From NCBI RefSeq assembly GCF_016405985.1, contig NZ_JAEFCF010000003.1, positions 62,001 through 126,000 on the forward strand: a stretch of DNA of 64,000 bases, in the 5' to 3' direction. Numbering within the stretch: position 1 is the first letter of the stretch; every line of letters begins with the position of its first letter. The notes under the pieces were generated by a model that was not told the origin of the DNA, ran no database searches, and worked only from the letters and a program-made list of their open reading frames with translations. Of this stretch, positions 27,012 through 36,646 are shown piece by piece. A program made the position numbers and the translations under genes. The DNA comes from Paracoccus sp. IB05 (GTDB taxonomy: Bacteria > Pseudomonadota > Alphaproteobacteria > Rhodobacterales > Rhodobacteraceae).

Positions 27012-27947
27012 ATGTCCTTCCCCGACAGTGCCGATCACCTTCCGGCACATCCCGGCACCGAATGGCTGGCGGCGATGGAGAGTGTCGCCGACGAGGATGG
27101 CTATCTTGATCCGCTTGGCCCGAACCACTGGGCGTTTTTTGCCGAAACCGGCACGACACTGCTGGTGACCTTTGAACGTGCCGAACAGATCGAGGCCAAT
27201 GACGGCAATATGCCAGGCGCCTGGGATCTCGCAAAGCGCAATGGCTGGTCGCTGCTGTGTCTGATCGCGCGCGGCGAGACCTTCTGGCGCGCGCCCGAGG
27301 TCTGGGGCTATTTCGACCGCCTCGTCGATGACGCCTTTTTTGACGATTTCGACCAGGTGCTGTTTTACGGCTCGGGCCCGGCAGGCTATGCCGCCGCCTC
27401 GTATGTCGTGGCGGCCCCCGGGGCCCGGGCGCTTTTGCTGGCGCCGCGCGCCACACTCGCGCCCGCCATCGCCGGCTGGGACCGCCGTCACCTGGCGCAG
27501 CGGCGGCTCGATTTCTCCAGCCGCTATGGCTACGCCCCCGACATGACCGAGGGCGCCGACCATGTCTGGCTGATCCATGATCCGCTTTCGCCCGGCGATA
27601 ACGCCCATGCGGCGCTGTTCCGGCGCGACTGGACCACCATGCTCCACACCCGCTGGGGCGGCGAGCAGCCCGAGCGCAGCATGCCCGCCACAGTCCTCGA
27701 TCAGGTGATCCAGGCGGCGATGGCCGGCACCCTGACCCCTGCCGGTTTCGCCGCCCTGTGGCGCGCGCGCCGCCGGTCTCCGGCCTGGGTACGCTCCCTC
27801 CTGACCGCTATATCGGTCAAGGGCAATCGCCAGCGGCAGATCCGCGTATTGCGTCAGGTGCTGTCCGAACAGCCGATCCCGCGATTCGAGCGGCGCCTCG
27901 CCGCGCTCCTCGCACAGGACGAGCCAGAGGGTACGGCCGAAGACTGA
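27012..27947 (+). CDS. Conserved hypothetical protein of a Rhodobacterales-type family
   Basis: A 311-residue cytoplasmic protein from ATG 27012 (CAGGAGTGAC upstream). It resembles a family present in many Rhodobacterales that is sometimes labelled phosphoadenosine phosphosulfate reductase, a label its sequence does not support since no reductase Cys motif is seen. Visible features: an N-terminal domain with DGYLDPLGPNHWAFFAETGTTLLVTFE, then RLVDDAFFDDFDQVLFYGSGPAGYAAASY, whose GSGPAGYAA turn suggests an alpha/beta fold with a small-ligand or nucleophile-elbow loop. The C-terminus is Arg-rich (WRARRRSP ... RQRQIRVLRQVL). Function unknown. Confidence 0.75.
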   Translation: MSFPDSADHLPAHPGTEWLAAMESVADEDGYLDPLGPNHWAFFAETGTTLLVTFERAEQIEANDGNMPGAWDLAKRNGWSLLCLIARGETFWRAPEVWGYFDRLVDDAFFDDFDQVLFYGSGPAGYAAASYVVAAPGARALLLAPRATLAPAIAGWDRRHLAQRRLDFSSRYGYAPDMTEGADHVWLIHDPLSPGDNAHAALFRRDWTTMLHTRWGGEQPERSMPATVLDQVIQAAMAGTLTPAGFAALWRARRRSPAWVRSLLTAISVKGNRQRQIRVLRQVLSEQPIPRFERRLAALLAQDEPEGTAED

Positions 27948-27988
27948 GCCAAAGACCTCAGAACGGGCAGCTCAGATCGGGCTGCCGC

Positions 27989-28028
27989 ATACCCCGGACC
28001 ACTGCCAAATACCCCGGACCACTGCCAA
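27989..28028 (+). repeat. Perfect 20-bp tandem duplication
   Basis: ATACCCCGGACCACTGCCAA occurs twice head to tail (27989-28008, 28009-28028) in the short convergent gap between the genes ending at 27947 and 28035. Confidence 0.9.
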
Positions 28029-28034
28029 ACCCGG

Positions 28035-28442
28035 TCAGTGCTCGCCATATTCGATCAGCCCTTCGAGATCTTCGGTCCTCGCCTCGGTCAGCCGCGCCTT
28101 GCAGCCATAGACGAGCAGCGGCTCTGCACTGCCGCCACGCATCGCGTAGCCCTCGGCGGCACAGGCGGCATCGCGATAGGTGATCCAGGCGCGCTGCGCC
28201 GCGCGCAGCTCCGCCGGCCCGCCCTTCAGCGCCGCAGGCAGATCCGCGTCCCAGGTCTGCAACAGCGTCATCGCCTCTTTATAGCGCTGGTTCAGCAGCG
28301 CATCCGCCGCCTCCCAGTCCGCAGCGGCGCATTCGTTCAGATCGGCCTGCACCATGGCATTCGCGCAATCGGCATCCTGCGCCGCCGCCTGCCCGGCCTG
28401 CCCCGCCAGAGCCATCAGAACAATCAGTGCAAATCGTGTCAT
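28035..28442 (-). CDS. Secreted LprI/DUF1311-family protein
   Basis: A 135-residue exported protein. Signal peptide residues 1-21 end AAA-QD. The mature part has the DUF1311/LprI pattern: DCANAMVQADLNECAAADWEAADALLNQRYKEAM, LRAAQRAWITYRDAACAAEGYAMRGGSAEPLLVYGCKARLTEARTEDL. Four cysteines are positioned for two disulfides. Some relatives inhibit lysozyme; most are unstudied. Its start overlaps the stop of the GFA-family gene (ATGA at 28439-28442), so the two form an operon. Confidence 0.88.
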   Translation of the reverse strand: MTRFALIVLMALAGQAGQAAAQDADCANAMVQADLNECAAADWEAADALLNQRYKEAMTLLQTWDADLPAALKGGPAELRAAQRAWITYRDAACAAEGYAMRGGSAEPLLVYGCKARLTEARTEDLEGLIEYGEH

Positions 28443-28795
28443 CGGGAAGCTCCATCCACCAGTTTCGCCCGCGCCGCCAGCGCATGGCCATCCACCCCGT
28501 CGAGGCAGCGCGCATTGACCGCCACAATCTCGCTGCCATCCGGCATCGCGCCGAGGGAATAGCTCTGCACCCCGCAGGTCTTACAAAAGTAATGCCGGAT
28601 GACATGATCATGGAAAAGATATTCCGTGCTGGCGCCGGCGCCCTTTTCCAGCGTGAACCCGGCCGCCGGCGCGAACACCAGCACCGACCCGATCCGGCTG
28701 CACCGCGAGCAATTGCAGATCAGCGGCGCCTCCAGTGAGACATCGACACTGTAGCGCACGGCCCCGCACTGACATCCGCCCATATGGCTGGCCAT
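28439..28795 (-). CDS. GFA-family (glutathione-dependent formaldehyde-activating-like) zinc protein
   Basis: A 118-residue protein with the GFA zinc ligands: GGCQCGAVRY (5-14), CNCSRCSR (about 29-36) and CKTCGVQSYSLG (about 70-81). Its length is that of a single GFA domain. Start at ATG 28795 (MASHMGGCQCG) behind GGAGAGA; the open frame to 28852 adds 19 residues not seen in the family. Few members have proven formaldehyde chemistry, so the activity is not assigned. First gene of a two-gene operon with the LprI-like protein; divergent from pyrC. Confidence 0.88.
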   Translation of the reverse strand: MASHMGGCQCGAVRYSVDVSLEAPLICNCSRCSRIGSVLVFAPAAGFTLEKGAGASTEYLFHDHVIRHYFCKTCGVQSYSLGAMPDGSEIVAVNARCLDGVDGHALAARAKLVDGASR

Positions 28796-28875
28796 CGGAT
28801 TCTCTCCTCTACGATGCAGCCTGATCCTGGCGGAAGTCTCTGGCAAAGACACGCGGTTTCGGCTAGCTGCGGGGT

Positions 28876-29919
28876 ATGGAAAACAGCTTTGAGATCCGCC
28901 GCCCCGACGACTGGCATCTGCATCTGCGCGATGGCGCGATGCTGGAAGGCGTATTGCCCGAATCTGCGCGCGATTTCGCCCGCGCGATCATCATGCCCAA
29001 CCTGGTGCCGCCGGTTGTGACCGCGAAAGACGCGCGCGCTTACCGCGACCGCATCCTGAGCGCCCTGCCCGAAGGCATGGCGTTCGAGCCGCTGATGACC
29101 CTTTACCTGACCGAGGAAACCGACCCCGCCGATGTGGCGCAGGCGGCGGCTTCGGGGCTGGTCAAAGCGGTCAAGCTTTACCCTGCGGGCGCCACGACCA
29201 ATTCCCATTCCGGGGTGCGGGATTTCGACAAGGTTATGCCGGTGCTCGAGAAAATGGCCGAGATCGGCCTGCCGCTCTGCACCCATGGCGAGGTGACGAC
29301 AGCCGAGGTCGATATTTTCGACCGCGAGGCGGTGTTCATTGACACGGTGCTCGATCCGCTGCGCAAACGTCTGCCGGGGCTGCGGGTGGTGATGGAACAT
29401 ATCACCACCGAAGAAGGTGTCGCCTATGCGGGTGAAGGCGGCGAGACGCTGGCGGCGACAATCACCACGCATCACCTGATCATCAATCGCAACCATATCC
29501 TCGTCGGCGGTATCAAACCGCATTACTACTGCCTGCCGGTTGCCAAGCGCGAGAAGCACCGCCTCGCCCTGCGCCGTGCCGCCACATCCGGCAGCCCGCG
29601 CTATTTCCTTGGCACCGACTCGGCACCCCATATCGACGCGCTGAAAGAACATGCCTGCGGCTGCGCCGGCTGCTTCACCGCGACGAATACGATGCCGCTC
29701 CTGGCGCATGTCTTCGAGGAAGAGGAGGCGCTCGACCGGCTCGAGGCCTTCACCTCGCTGAATGGCCCCGCCTTCTACCGGCTGCCGGTCAATGAGGCGA
29801 AGCTGCGCCTCGTCAAACGCGCAGCCGCCACCGCTTTCCCGGAAAAAATCGAGACCGGCGCTGGCCCGGTTACCGTCTTCAACCCCGGCTTTCCCGTCCA
29901 TTGGTCGGTCGAAAGCTGA
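28876..29919 (+). CDS. pyrC: Dihydroorotase (class II)
   Basis: A 347-residue amidohydrolase for the third step of pyrimidine biosynthesis. Metal ligands are visible in [13 protein letters not shown]; the carbamylated lysine lies in [16 protein letters not shown]. Histidines appear in LCTHGEV and [14 protein letters not shown], and the C-terminal substrate-binding Asp lies in FLGTDSAPH. Length fits the E. coli type. It is followed by a large hairpin and then pyrE, giving a pyrimidine gene pair. Confidence 0.94.
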   Translation: MENSFEIRRPDDWHLHLRDGAMLEGVLPESARDFARAIIMPNLVPPVVTAKDARAYRDRILSALPEGMAFEPLMTLYLTEETDPADVAQAAASGLVKAVKLYPAGATTNSHSGVRDFDKVMPVLEKMAEIGLPLCTHGEVTTAEVDIFDREAVFIDTVLDPLRKRLPGLRVVMEHITTEEGVAYAGEGGETLAATITTHHLIINRNHILVGGIKPHYYCLPVAKREKHRLALRRAATSGSPRYFLGTDSAPHIDALKEHACGCAGCFTATNTMPLLAHVFEEEEALDRLEAFTSLNGPAFYRLPVNEAKLRLVKRAAATAFPEKIETGAGPVTVFNPGFPVHWSVES

Positions 29920-29921
29920 TT

Positions 29922-30003
29922 TCCTCTTGACTTAAATACTCCCGCCGGAGGCTCCTTTGGCCAGCCGGGGACGCCTCCGGCGGGAGTATTTTTCTCAAGA
30001 GGA
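29922..30003 (+). terminator. Large extended inverted repeat between pyrC and pyrE
   Basis: The inner arms 29934-29952 and 29973-29991 (AAATACTCCCGCCGGAGGC and its exact complement) form a 19-bp perfect stem with a 20-nt loop. Outer arms TCCTCTTGA / TCAAGAGGA (29922-29930, 29995-30003) extend it. The right side has a T-run (ATTTTTCTC), so it can terminate pyrC. AAGGAG for pyrE begins a few bases after it. Confidence 0.85.
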
Positions 30004-30022
30004 AGCTGCAAAGGAGCACAGA

Positions 30023-30700
30023 ATGATCCCCGCCGCCTTCCCGTCAAAAGAAGAGATCGCCCGTCTCACCGCCCGCGCCTTCCTTGAGATTGGCGCGGTG
30101 CATTTCAACGCGCGCGAGCCCTTCACGCTGGCGTCCGGCCTGCCTTCGCCAACCTATATCGATTGCCGCAAGCTGATCTCTTATCCGCGCATCCGCTCGA
30201 TGCTGATGGATTTCATGGCGGTGACCGTAATGCGCGAGGCCGGGTTCGAAGCCTTCGACAATATCGCAGGCGGCGAGACGGCGGGTATTCCTTTCGCAGC
30301 ACTGGTGGCCGAGCGGCTCGCTTTGCCGATGACCTATGTGCGCAAGAAGCCGAAGGGGTATGGGCGCAATGCCCGCATTGAAGGCACCATGACCGAGGGC
30401 CAGCGCGTGCTGCTGGTCGAAGACCTGACCACCGATGGCGGATCAAAACTCAGCTTTGTCGATGCGATCCGCGAGACCGGCGCCACCTGCAACCATACGA
30501 CCGTGATCTTCTATTACGGTATTTTCAAAGAGACCGAGGCGCGGCTGGCTGATCATGGCGTGAGCCTCTCTTACCTCTGCACCTGGTGGGATATGCTGGC
30601 AGAGGCGAAGACTCAGGGGATTTTTGACGCCGAAACGCTGACCGGAGTCGAGGAGTTCCTCAACGACCCACGCGGCTGGCAGGCGGCCCGCGCGAAGTAA
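30023..30700 (+). CDS. pyrE: Orotate phosphoribosyltransferase
   Basis: A 225-residue enzyme joining orotate and PRPP to give OMP. The PRPP-binding motif is [15 protein letters not shown]; other signatures are [39 protein letters not shown] and [20 protein letters not shown] 30023 with AAGGAG upstream is chosen over in-frame 29957, which lies in the hairpin. Follows pyrC. Confidence 0.94.
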   Translation: MIPAAFPSKEEIARLTARAFLEIGAVHFNAREPFTLASGLPSPTYIDCRKLISYPRIRSMLMDFMAVTVMREAGFEAFDNIAGGETAGIPFAALVAERLALPMTYVRKKPKGYGRNARIEGTMTEGQRVLLVEDLTTDGGSKLSFVDAIRETGATCNHTTVIFYYGIFKETEARLADHGVSLSYLCTWWDMLAEAKTQGIFDAETLTGVEEFLNDPRGWQAARAK

Positions 30701-30969
30701 GGCGGGAAACCGCCGGTTGGACAGGCGGCCGGTCGGGGGAGTGGAGAAACTTTCACCACTCTTCCCCTTCTCCCCGGTGCAAGTCTGGGCACGAATCGCG
30801 AATTCAGCGCATCCGTCTGACAAAATCCGCAAGATATGGTATCCTCTGCATCCTGGACCCCAGGCCGCGTGACCAGAACCGGCTTATCCATTCACTTTTC
30901 CACAGACCTGTGCAGCGGTTGCTCTGAGGCACTCTGACAGGCTAAAGCTGATCCCTTGATGGGGCGCAG

Positions 30970-32481
30970 GTGAGCATGAACGAAGTCGCGAAAATCCGCA
31001 GCGATCTGCCGGCGCCGGCCGTGACCGAGGCGCTGCCGCAAAATATCGAAGCCGAACAGCAATTGCTGGGCGCGATTCTGGTCAATAATGACATCTATGA
31101 CCGCATCGCCAGCGTGGTGAAGACCGAGCATTTCTATGACCCGGTGCATCGCCGCATCTTCGATATTGCGGCCTCGAGGATCCAGCGCAACGCGCTGGCC
31201 TCGCCGGTGACACTGAAGGCGTTTCTCGAAGAGGACGAAGGGCTGAAGGAGCTCGGCGGCGCCGCCTATCTGGTGCGTCTGGCGGGCGCGGCGATCTCGG
31301 CCTTTGCCGCGCGCGACTATGCGCAGATGATCTATGATCTGGCGGTGCGGCGCGAGCTGATCCAGCTGGGCAAAGACATCGCCGACCGCGCCGGCAAGGT
31401 CGATATCGATTCGGAACCGCGCGCCCAGATCACCGAGGCCGAACAGAGGCTTTACAAACTGGGCGAGCAGGGCGTGGCCGAGCGCGGCTTCCAGAGCTTC
31501 CTCAAGGCCGCAACTGATGCGGTTAATGTGGCGAATGCGGCCTATCAGCGCGGTGGCGGTCTGGCAGGGATTTCGACCGGGCTGGTCGATCTCGACAAGA
31601 AGATGGGCGGGCTGCATGAGAGCGACCTGATCATCCTTGCCGGGCGCCCCTCGATGGGGAAGACCTCGCTCGCGACCAATATCGCCTTCAACGTGGCCAA
31701 GGCCTATAAACGCGGCCGCAAGCCCGACGGGCATGAGGGCGCGGTCGAGGGGGGCGTGGTCGGGTTCTTCTCGCTTGAGATGTCGGCCGAGCAGCTGGCG
31801 GCGCGGATCCTGTCCGAGGCCTCCGAGGTGCCATCCGAGCAGATCCGGCGCGGCGATATGACCGAGCCCGAGTTCCGCCGCTTTGTTGATGCTGCGAAAT
31901 CGCTGGAGAGCTGCCCGCTTTATATCGACGACACGCCGGCGCTTCCGATCAGCCAGGTCGCAGCGCGGGCGCGGCGGCTGAAGCGGACGCATGGGCTGGA
32001 TGTGCTGATGATCGACTACCTTCAGCTCCTGAAAGGCTCGTCGAAAAGCTCAGAGGCAAACCGGGTCCAGGAGGTCTCCGAGATCACGCAAGGCCTGAAG
32101 GCCATCGCGAAAGAGCTGAACGTGCCGGTGATCGCGCTGTCGCAGCTGTCGCGCCAGGTCGAAAGCCGGGAAGACAAGCGGCCGCAGCTTTCGGATCTGC
32201 GCGAATCGGGATCGATTGAGCAGGACGCGGACGTGGTGATGTTCGTCTATCGCGAGGAATATTACAAAGAACGCGAAAAGCCCGGCGATCACGAGCTGGA
32301 GAAAATGGCGGCCTGGCAGCAGATCATGGAACAATGCCATGGCAAGGCCGAGGTGATCCTCGGCAAGCAGCGTCACGGGCCAATCGGTTCGGTAGAGCTT
32401 TCCTTCGAGGGCCGCTTCACCCGCTTTGGCAACCTCGCGCGGCCCTGGGATGGCGGTGCAGGACCCGATGGCGGTTTTTGA
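30970..32481 (+). CDS. dnaB: Replicative DNA helicase DnaB
   Basis: A hexameric helicase of about 503 residues. The N-terminal domain starts PQNIEAEQQLLGAILVNNDIYDRI. The ATPase core has Walker A GRPSMGKTS, ISTGLVDLDKKMGGLHESDLIILAG before it, Walker B MIDYLQLL, and the arginine-finger region ALSQLSRQVESREDKRPQLSDLRESGSIEQDADVV. Either GTG 30970 or ATG 30976 can start it; both lie behind GGGGCG. An unusual run of charged residues (KRGRKPDGHEGAVEGG) lies between Walker A and FFSLEMSAEQL, as seen in alphaproteobacterial DnaB. Confidence 0.95.
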   Translation: MSMNEVAKIRSDLPAPAVTEALPQNIEAEQQLLGAILVNNDIYDRIASVVKTEHFYDPVHRRIFDIAASRIQRNALASPVTLKAFLEEDEGLKELGGAAYLVRLAGAAISAFAARDYAQMIYDLAVRRELIQLGKDIADRAGKVDIDSEPRAQITEAEQRLYKLGEQGVAERGFQSFLKAATDAVNVANAAYQRGGGLAGISTGLVDLDKKMGGLHESDLIILAGRPSMGKTSLATNIAFNVAKAYKRGRKPDGHEGAVEGGVVGFFSLEMSAEQLAARILSEASEVPSEQIRRGDMTEPEFRRFVDAAKSLESCPLYIDDTPALPISQVAARARRLKRTHGLDVLMIDYLQLLKGSSKSSEANRVQEVSEITQGLKAIAKELNVPVIALSQLSRQVESREDKRPQLSDLRESGSIEQDADVVMFVYREEYYKEREKPGDHELEKMAAWQQIMEQCHGKAEVILGKQRHGPIGSVELSFEGRFTRFGNLARPWDGGAGPDGGF

Positions 32482-32520
32482 TGGCTGATGTCGCAAAGGG
32501 GGCTCTGCCCCCTCACCCCC

Positions 32521-32584
32521 GGGATATTTAGAGACAGAAAATGAAGGGAGAGGCGCTTCCTCATTTTCTGTCTCTAAATATCCC
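32521..32584 (+). repeat. Intergenic repeat, complete inverted pair between dnaB and alr
   Basis: A 24-bp arm at 32521-32544 (GGGATATTTAGAGACAGAAA + ATGA) has its exact complement at 32561-32584, with a 16-nt loop AGGGAGAGGCGCTTCC. GCCGGAGGC follows. It is the most perfect pair of the dispersed family and could act as a transcript-end hairpin. Confidence 0.9.
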
Positions 32585-32664
32585 CGCCGGAGGCAGCCGA
32601 CATTACCACGCTCACGACAATTCTCCCTTGACCCCAGATTTCCAGATGCCAGGAAGTTGCTATC

Positions 32665-33714
32665 ATGGCCACATCGTCCCTTACCATTGACCTCGACGCC
32701 ATCGCTGCCAACTGGCGGGCGCTGGACCGTCTTTCCGCGCCCGAAGTGCAGACCGCTGCGGTGGTCAAGGCGGATGCCTATGGGCTGGGGGCCGGCAAAG
32801 TGGCGCGGGCTTTGGCCTGGGCCGGGGCACGGCGGTTTTTTGTTGCAGCCGCCGAAGAGGGCGCGGCGGTGCGGCAGGCGCTTGGGCCCGGGCCGCAGAT
32901 CAATATCCTTTCGGGCCATATGGCCGGCGATACTGAGATGCTCAATGATCTTGAGCTGACGCCGATGCTCAACAGCCTCGAGCAGATCACCCGCCATCTG
33001 GAGGCCCTGCCGGGCCATCCGTTCGGGGTGCAGCTTGATACCGGGATGAACCGGCTCGGCGTTGAGCCGGTGGAATGGCAGGCGGTGGCGCCGATCATCA
33101 TCGAGGCCGGCCCGGTGATGCTGATGAGCCATCTCGCCTGCGCCGACGAGCCGGACCATCCCATGAACCAGGAGCAGTTGCAGGCCTTCCATGAGATGAC
33201 CGATGGCACCGGCCTGCCGCGCAGCTTTGCCGCCACGGGGGGCATCCTGCTGGGGCCGAAATATCATTTCGACCTGACCCGCGCCGGGATCGGGCTTTAT
33301 GGCGGGCGGCCGTTTGAGATGGCCGAGCGCGTTGTCACCCTGTCTTTGCCGGTGATCCAGACCCGCGACGTGATGCCCGGCGAAGTGGTCGGCTATGCCG
33401 CGTCATGGGAGCCGGACGCGCCCTCGGTCATCGCCACGGTGGCTGCCGGCTATGCCGACGGGCTGCCGCGCACGCTTTCGAACAATGCGGTCTTGTGGGA
33501 TGGCGATACGCCCTGCCCGCTGATCGGCCGGGTCTCGATGGATCTGATCACCGTCGATGTCACCCATCTGAAAGAGATCCCGAAAAGCCTCGACATTCTC
33601 GGGCCGCATCAGACGGTGGATGATCTGGCCGATGCGGCCGGCACCATCGGCTATGAGATCCTCACCGGGCTCGGCAAGCGCTACAGCCGCCGTTATCTCG
33701 AGACGCGCGGGTGA
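32665..33714 (+). CDS. alr: Alanine racemase
   Basis: A 349-residue PLP enzyme making D-alanine for peptidoglycan. The PLP lysine lies in [16 protein letters not shown] (Lys about 37). Other family segments: [56 protein letters not shown] and [16 protein letters not shown]. No strong ribosome site precedes ATG 32665. The stop overlaps the GTG start of the MlaE-like gene. Confidence 0.94.
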   Translation: MATSSLTIDLDAIAANWRALDRLSAPEVQTAAVVKADAYGLGAGKVARALAWAGARRFFVAAAEEGAAVRQALGPGPQINILSGHMAGDTEMLNDLELTPMLNSLEQITRHLEALPGHPFGVQLDTGMNRLGVEPVEWQAVAPIIIEAGPVMLMSHLACADEPDHPMNQEQLQAFHEMTDGTGLPRSFAATGGILLGPKYHFDLTRAGIGLYGGRPFEMAERVVTLSLPVIQTRDVMPGEVVGYAASWEPDAPSVIATVAAGYADGLPRTLSNNAVLWDGDTPCPLIGRVSMDLITVDVTHLKEIPKSLDILGPHQTVDDLADAAGTIGYEILTGLGKRYSRRYLETRG

Positions 33715-34511
33715 CGGGGATGCTGAACGGACGGCCAGTGGCTTTTCTGGCGGCACTCGGGCGGCCGGTGCTGGAACTGCTCGCGGCGATCGGGCGGGTG
33801 GCGCTTTTCGCGATGGTGGCGGTGAGCCATATCTTCCGGCCGCCGTTTTACTGGCGCGAATTCGGCCAGGCGGTGATGCAGATCGGCTGGTTCTCGCTGC
33901 CGGTTGTGGGCATGACCGCGATTTTCACCGGTGGCGCGCTGGCGCTTCAGATCTATGCCGGCGGCAACCGTTTCGGGGCCGAGGCGGTGGTGCCGCAAAT
34001 TGTCGCCATCGGCATGGCGCGCGAGCTTGGGCCGGTCCTGGGCGGGCTGATGGTGGCGGCGCGGGTGGCGTCTTCTATTGCCGCCGAGATCGGCACGATG
34101 AAAGTGACCGAGCAGATCGACGCGCTGACCACGCTTTCGACCGATCCGATGAAATATCTGACCGTGCCGCGCCTGCTGGCTGCGGTGCTGACGTTGCCGG
34201 TGCTGGTCGCGGTCGGCGATTCCATCGGGATCATGGGCGGCTGGCTTGTGGGCGTGACGCGGCTTGATTTCAACTCGGCCACCTATATCAGGAACACGGT
34301 CGATTTCCTCCAGGTCTGGGATATCGGCTCGGGCCTGGTGAAGGGCGCGGCCTTTGGCTTCATCGTCGCGCTGATGGGCTGCTGGCATGGGATGAATTCC
34401 GGGCGTGGCGCCCAGGGCGTGGGGGCGGCGACCAAATCTGCCGTGGTCTCGGCCTCGGTGCTGATCCTTGCCGCCAATTACCTGCTTACAGAGGCCTTCT
34501 TCTCGGCATGA
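33711..34511 (+). CDS. mlaE: MlaE-family ABC transporter permease
   Basis: A 266-residue membrane protein of the MlaE/YrbE family, part of the phospholipid transport ABC system keeping outer-membrane asymmetry. Segments: [105 protein letters not shown] 33711 overlaps the alr stop (GTGA); ATG 33720 is an alternative. The ATPase follows with ATGA overlap. The usual MlaD and MlaB partners are not adjacent. Confidence 0.92.
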   Translation: MTGMLNGRPVAFLAALGRPVLELLAAIGRVALFAMVAVSHIFRPPFYWREFGQAVMQIGWFSLPVVGMTAIFTGGALALQIYAGGNRFGAEAVVPQIVAIGMARELGPVLGGLMVAARVASSIAAEIGTMKVTEQIDALTTLSTDPMKYLTVPRLLAAVLTLPVLVAVGDSIGIMGGWLVGVTRLDFNSATYIRNTVDFLQVWDIGSGLVKGAAFGFIVALMGCWHGMNSGRGAQGVGAATKSAVVSASVLILAANYLLTEAFFSA

Positions 34512-35254
34512 TAGAGCTCAGCGGCGTATATAAGGCCTTTGGCAGCAATCAGGTGCTGAACGGCGTCGGTCTGAGCATCGCGCGCGGCGAGAGCATGGTG
34601 ATCATTGGCGGGTCCGGCACCGGCAAATCGGTGATGCTGAAATCGGTGCTGGGGCTGGTGACGCCGGATCGCGGCACGATCACGCTCGACGGCCAGGATG
34701 TGGCGCGTCACGAGCGCGACGCTTTTCTGGCCCGGTTCGGGATGCTGTTCCAGGGCGCGGCTTTGTTCGATTCGATGCCGGTCTGGGAGAATGTCGCCTT
34801 CCGCCTGCTGCGCGGCCGCCTGAAACGCCCCAAACACGAGGCGCGGGAAATCGCGGTCGAAAAACTGCGCCGCGTGGGTCTCGGCCCCCAGGTCGCCGAC
34901 CTCTTCCCGGCCGAGCTTTCGGGGGGCATGCAAAAGCGTGTCGGCCTCGCCCGCGCCATCGCCGCCAATCCGGAGATCATCTTCTTCGATGAGCCGACCA
35001 CTGGCCTCGACCCGATCATGGCAGGCGTCATCAATGAGTTGATCCGCGAGATCGTGACCGAAATGGGCGCGACCGCAATGACGATCACCCATGATATGAC
35101 CAGCGTGCGCGCCATTGCCGACAAGGTTGCGATGCTGCATGGAGGCATCGTGCGCTGGACAGGGACTGTCACCGAAATGGATGAGACATCAGACCCTTAC
35201 GTGCAACAGTTCATCCATGGTCGCGCCGAAGGCCCGATCCCTTCCGTGCGCTGA
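34508..35254 (+). CDS. mlaF: MlaF-family ABC transporter ATP-binding protein
   Basis: A 248-residue ATPase with Walker A GGSGTGKSVMLKSVLGL, signature ELSGGMQKRVGLARAIA, Walker B IIFFDEPTTGLDPIMAGVI and the H-loop MTITHDMTSVRAIADKVAMLHGG. The GMQKR signature is typical of MlaF. Its start overlaps mlaE by four bases, so it is the energy-coupling subunit of the same complex. Confidence 0.94.
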   Translation: MIELSGVYKAFGSNQVLNGVGLSIARGESMVIIGGSGTGKSVMLKSVLGLVTPDRGTITLDGQDVARHERDAFLARFGMLFQGAALFDSMPVWENVAFRLLRGRLKRPKHEAREIAVEKLRRVGLGPQVADLFPAELSGGMQKRVGLARAIAANPEIIFFDEPTTGLDPIMAGVINELIREIVTEMGATAMTITHDMTSVRAIADKVAMLHGGIVRWTGTVTEMDETSDPYVQQFIHGRAEGPIPSVR

Positions 35255-35261
35255 GGCTGTG

Positions 35262-35639
35262 ATGGAAAGCGATTTTCTCAACCGGCTCCTGACGCCGTCG
35301 CCAGTGATGCAATGGCTCTTGCTGCTTTTCCCGGCGGTGGTTCTGGTGGCCGGGCTGACGGGGATACGGCGGCGCCATAACGGCGCGTTCCGCCTGACGG
35401 GGCTTGCGCTGATCACGCTGGTCTGGCTGGCGCTGCCACTGCAGTTCGCTGATCCGTCGGGCCATGCCATATCGGTGCTGGTCTCGACCCTGCTATGGGT
35501 CTCGGTGCTGGCCGCCTGGGGTGCCCATGTCTGGAACCGCTGGCCCAGCCCGGTCTGGGCACATGGCTGGGTGGTGTCGCATCTGGTGACCCTCATGATC
35601 GCCTGTGCGGTGGCGCTGGTGCGCGCGCTGTCGCACTGA
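35262..35639 (+). CDS. Small membrane protein, hypothetical
   Basis: A 125-residue protein with about four hydrophobic segments (MQWLLLLFPAVVLVAGL, LALITLVWLALPL, ISVLVSTLLWVSVLAAWGAHV, VVSHLVTLMIACAVALV). It starts at ATG 35262, eight bases after mlaF, with a GAGGCTGTG context. I do not recognise the family. Its position at the end of the alr-mlaEF operon suggests a membrane or envelope role, which is only inference. Confidence 0.65.
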   Translation: MESDFLNRLLTPSPVMQWLLLLFPAVVLVAGLTGIRRRHNGAFRLTGLALITLVWLALPLQFADPSGHAISVLVSTLLWVSVLAAWGAHVWNRWPSPVWAHGWVVSHLVTLMIACAVALVRALSH

Positions 35640-35795
35640 GCCAGTTACAACCACACCGCGCAGAACGTTGACAGGATGGAAACAGTCCCGGCTTTCCACA
35701 GGATTCAGTTTCTCACTCGCCCGTAAATTCTGGTTTTTCCTTGCAAATTTAAGATGTTCAGCCTTTGCCTGAAAAGGCCGTAACGGGGGTTGGGC

Positions 35796-36608
35796 ATGTT
35801 TTCAGATGATCGCGCAGCTTTGCGCAGGGTTTTTGCTGCCGGCCAGGTCTGTGCCCATGCCGTGATTTTCGGGGCCAGCCTGATCCTTATGGGCGCCAGT
35901 CTTTTCGCAGCCCTCGGCTGGAGCTCCTGGCCGGAAATCGGACTGTCGCTGGGCGGGGTGCCAGTCGCGAATGCAGGCATGTGGCTGCAGATCGGCCTGA
36001 CCGCGCTGCTGGCGATGCTGGTCTTCTGGTTGCCCGCAAACAGCCGCATGGCGCGGCTCGAGGCCGGGCATCGCAGCTTTGCGATGGGCGTCTCGGATGT
36101 CGCCCGCGCCTCTCGGATGTCGCATGAGGCCGACCGTACCGGGCTCTTCGGTCTGTCCGCGGAATTCGACTCGATCCGCGAGCGGATGGAAGAGCTGCGC
36201 CGCCACCCCGATTTCGCCGGGCTGGAGCCGGAGCTGCTGCAACTTGCGGCACAGATGAGCCATGAAACCCGCGCCCTGGCCCAGACCTATTCCGATGCGA
36301 AAGTGGCGCGGGCCAAAGGCTTCCTGGAACAGCGCCAGCAAGAGATCGACGCGCTGAACGAGCGCCTGCGGCTCGCGCGCGGCATCTGCGACGAAATGCG
36401 CCGCTGGCTTGCCGCCATCGAGGCCGAGGAACAGCACGCCCGGATCCAGCTCAAACGGCTTGAGGCCGATCTGCGCGAGATCCTGCCCGGGCTCGGTTAT
36501 GCCGTCGATATCGAAGACCGCAACGAGCCCGAAGGCAATGTCGTTCCCCTGCCGAAACCCGGCCCCCTCCGGCCAGATCCCCGCAGCCAGACGCCCCTGG
36601 CTGATTGA
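35796..36608 (+). CDS. Membrane-anchored coiled-coil protein, hypothetical
   Basis: A 270-residue protein with two N-terminal transmembrane helices (about 20-45, VCAHAVIFGASLILMGASLFAAL; and 65-85, LQIGLTALLAMLVFWLP) followed by a cytoplasmic or periplasmic region. From about 165 to 235 this is charged and heptad-like (FLEQRQQEIDALNERLRLARGICDEMRRWLAAIEAEEQHARIQLKRLEADL). The C-terminus is proline-rich. ATG 35796 with GGGGG upstream is used rather than TTG 35790. Not recognised. The upstream 150 bp are AT-rich and likely hold its own promoter. Confidence 0.7.
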   Translation: MFSDDRAALRRVFAAGQVCAHAVIFGASLILMGASLFAALGWSSWPEIGLSLGGVPVANAGMWLQIGLTALLAMLVFWLPANSRMARLEAGHRSFAMGVSDVARASRMSHEADRTGLFGLSAEFDSIRERMEELRRHPDFAGLEPELLQLAAQMSHETRALAQTYSDAKVARAKGFLEQRQQEIDALNERLRLARGICDEMRRWLAAIEAEEQHARIQLKRLEADLREILPGLGYAVDIEDRNEPEGNVVPLPKPGPLRPDPRSQTPLAD

Positions 36609-36612
36609 GGAA

Positions 36613-36646
36613 GCCTCCGGCGGGGATATTTAAAAGACAGAAAATA
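36613..36646 (+). repeat. Intergenic repeat copy
   Basis: GCCTCCGGCGGGGATATTTA then AAAGACAGAAAATATG, a few bases after the stop at 36608. A single-arm member of the dispersed family. Confidence 0.75.
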
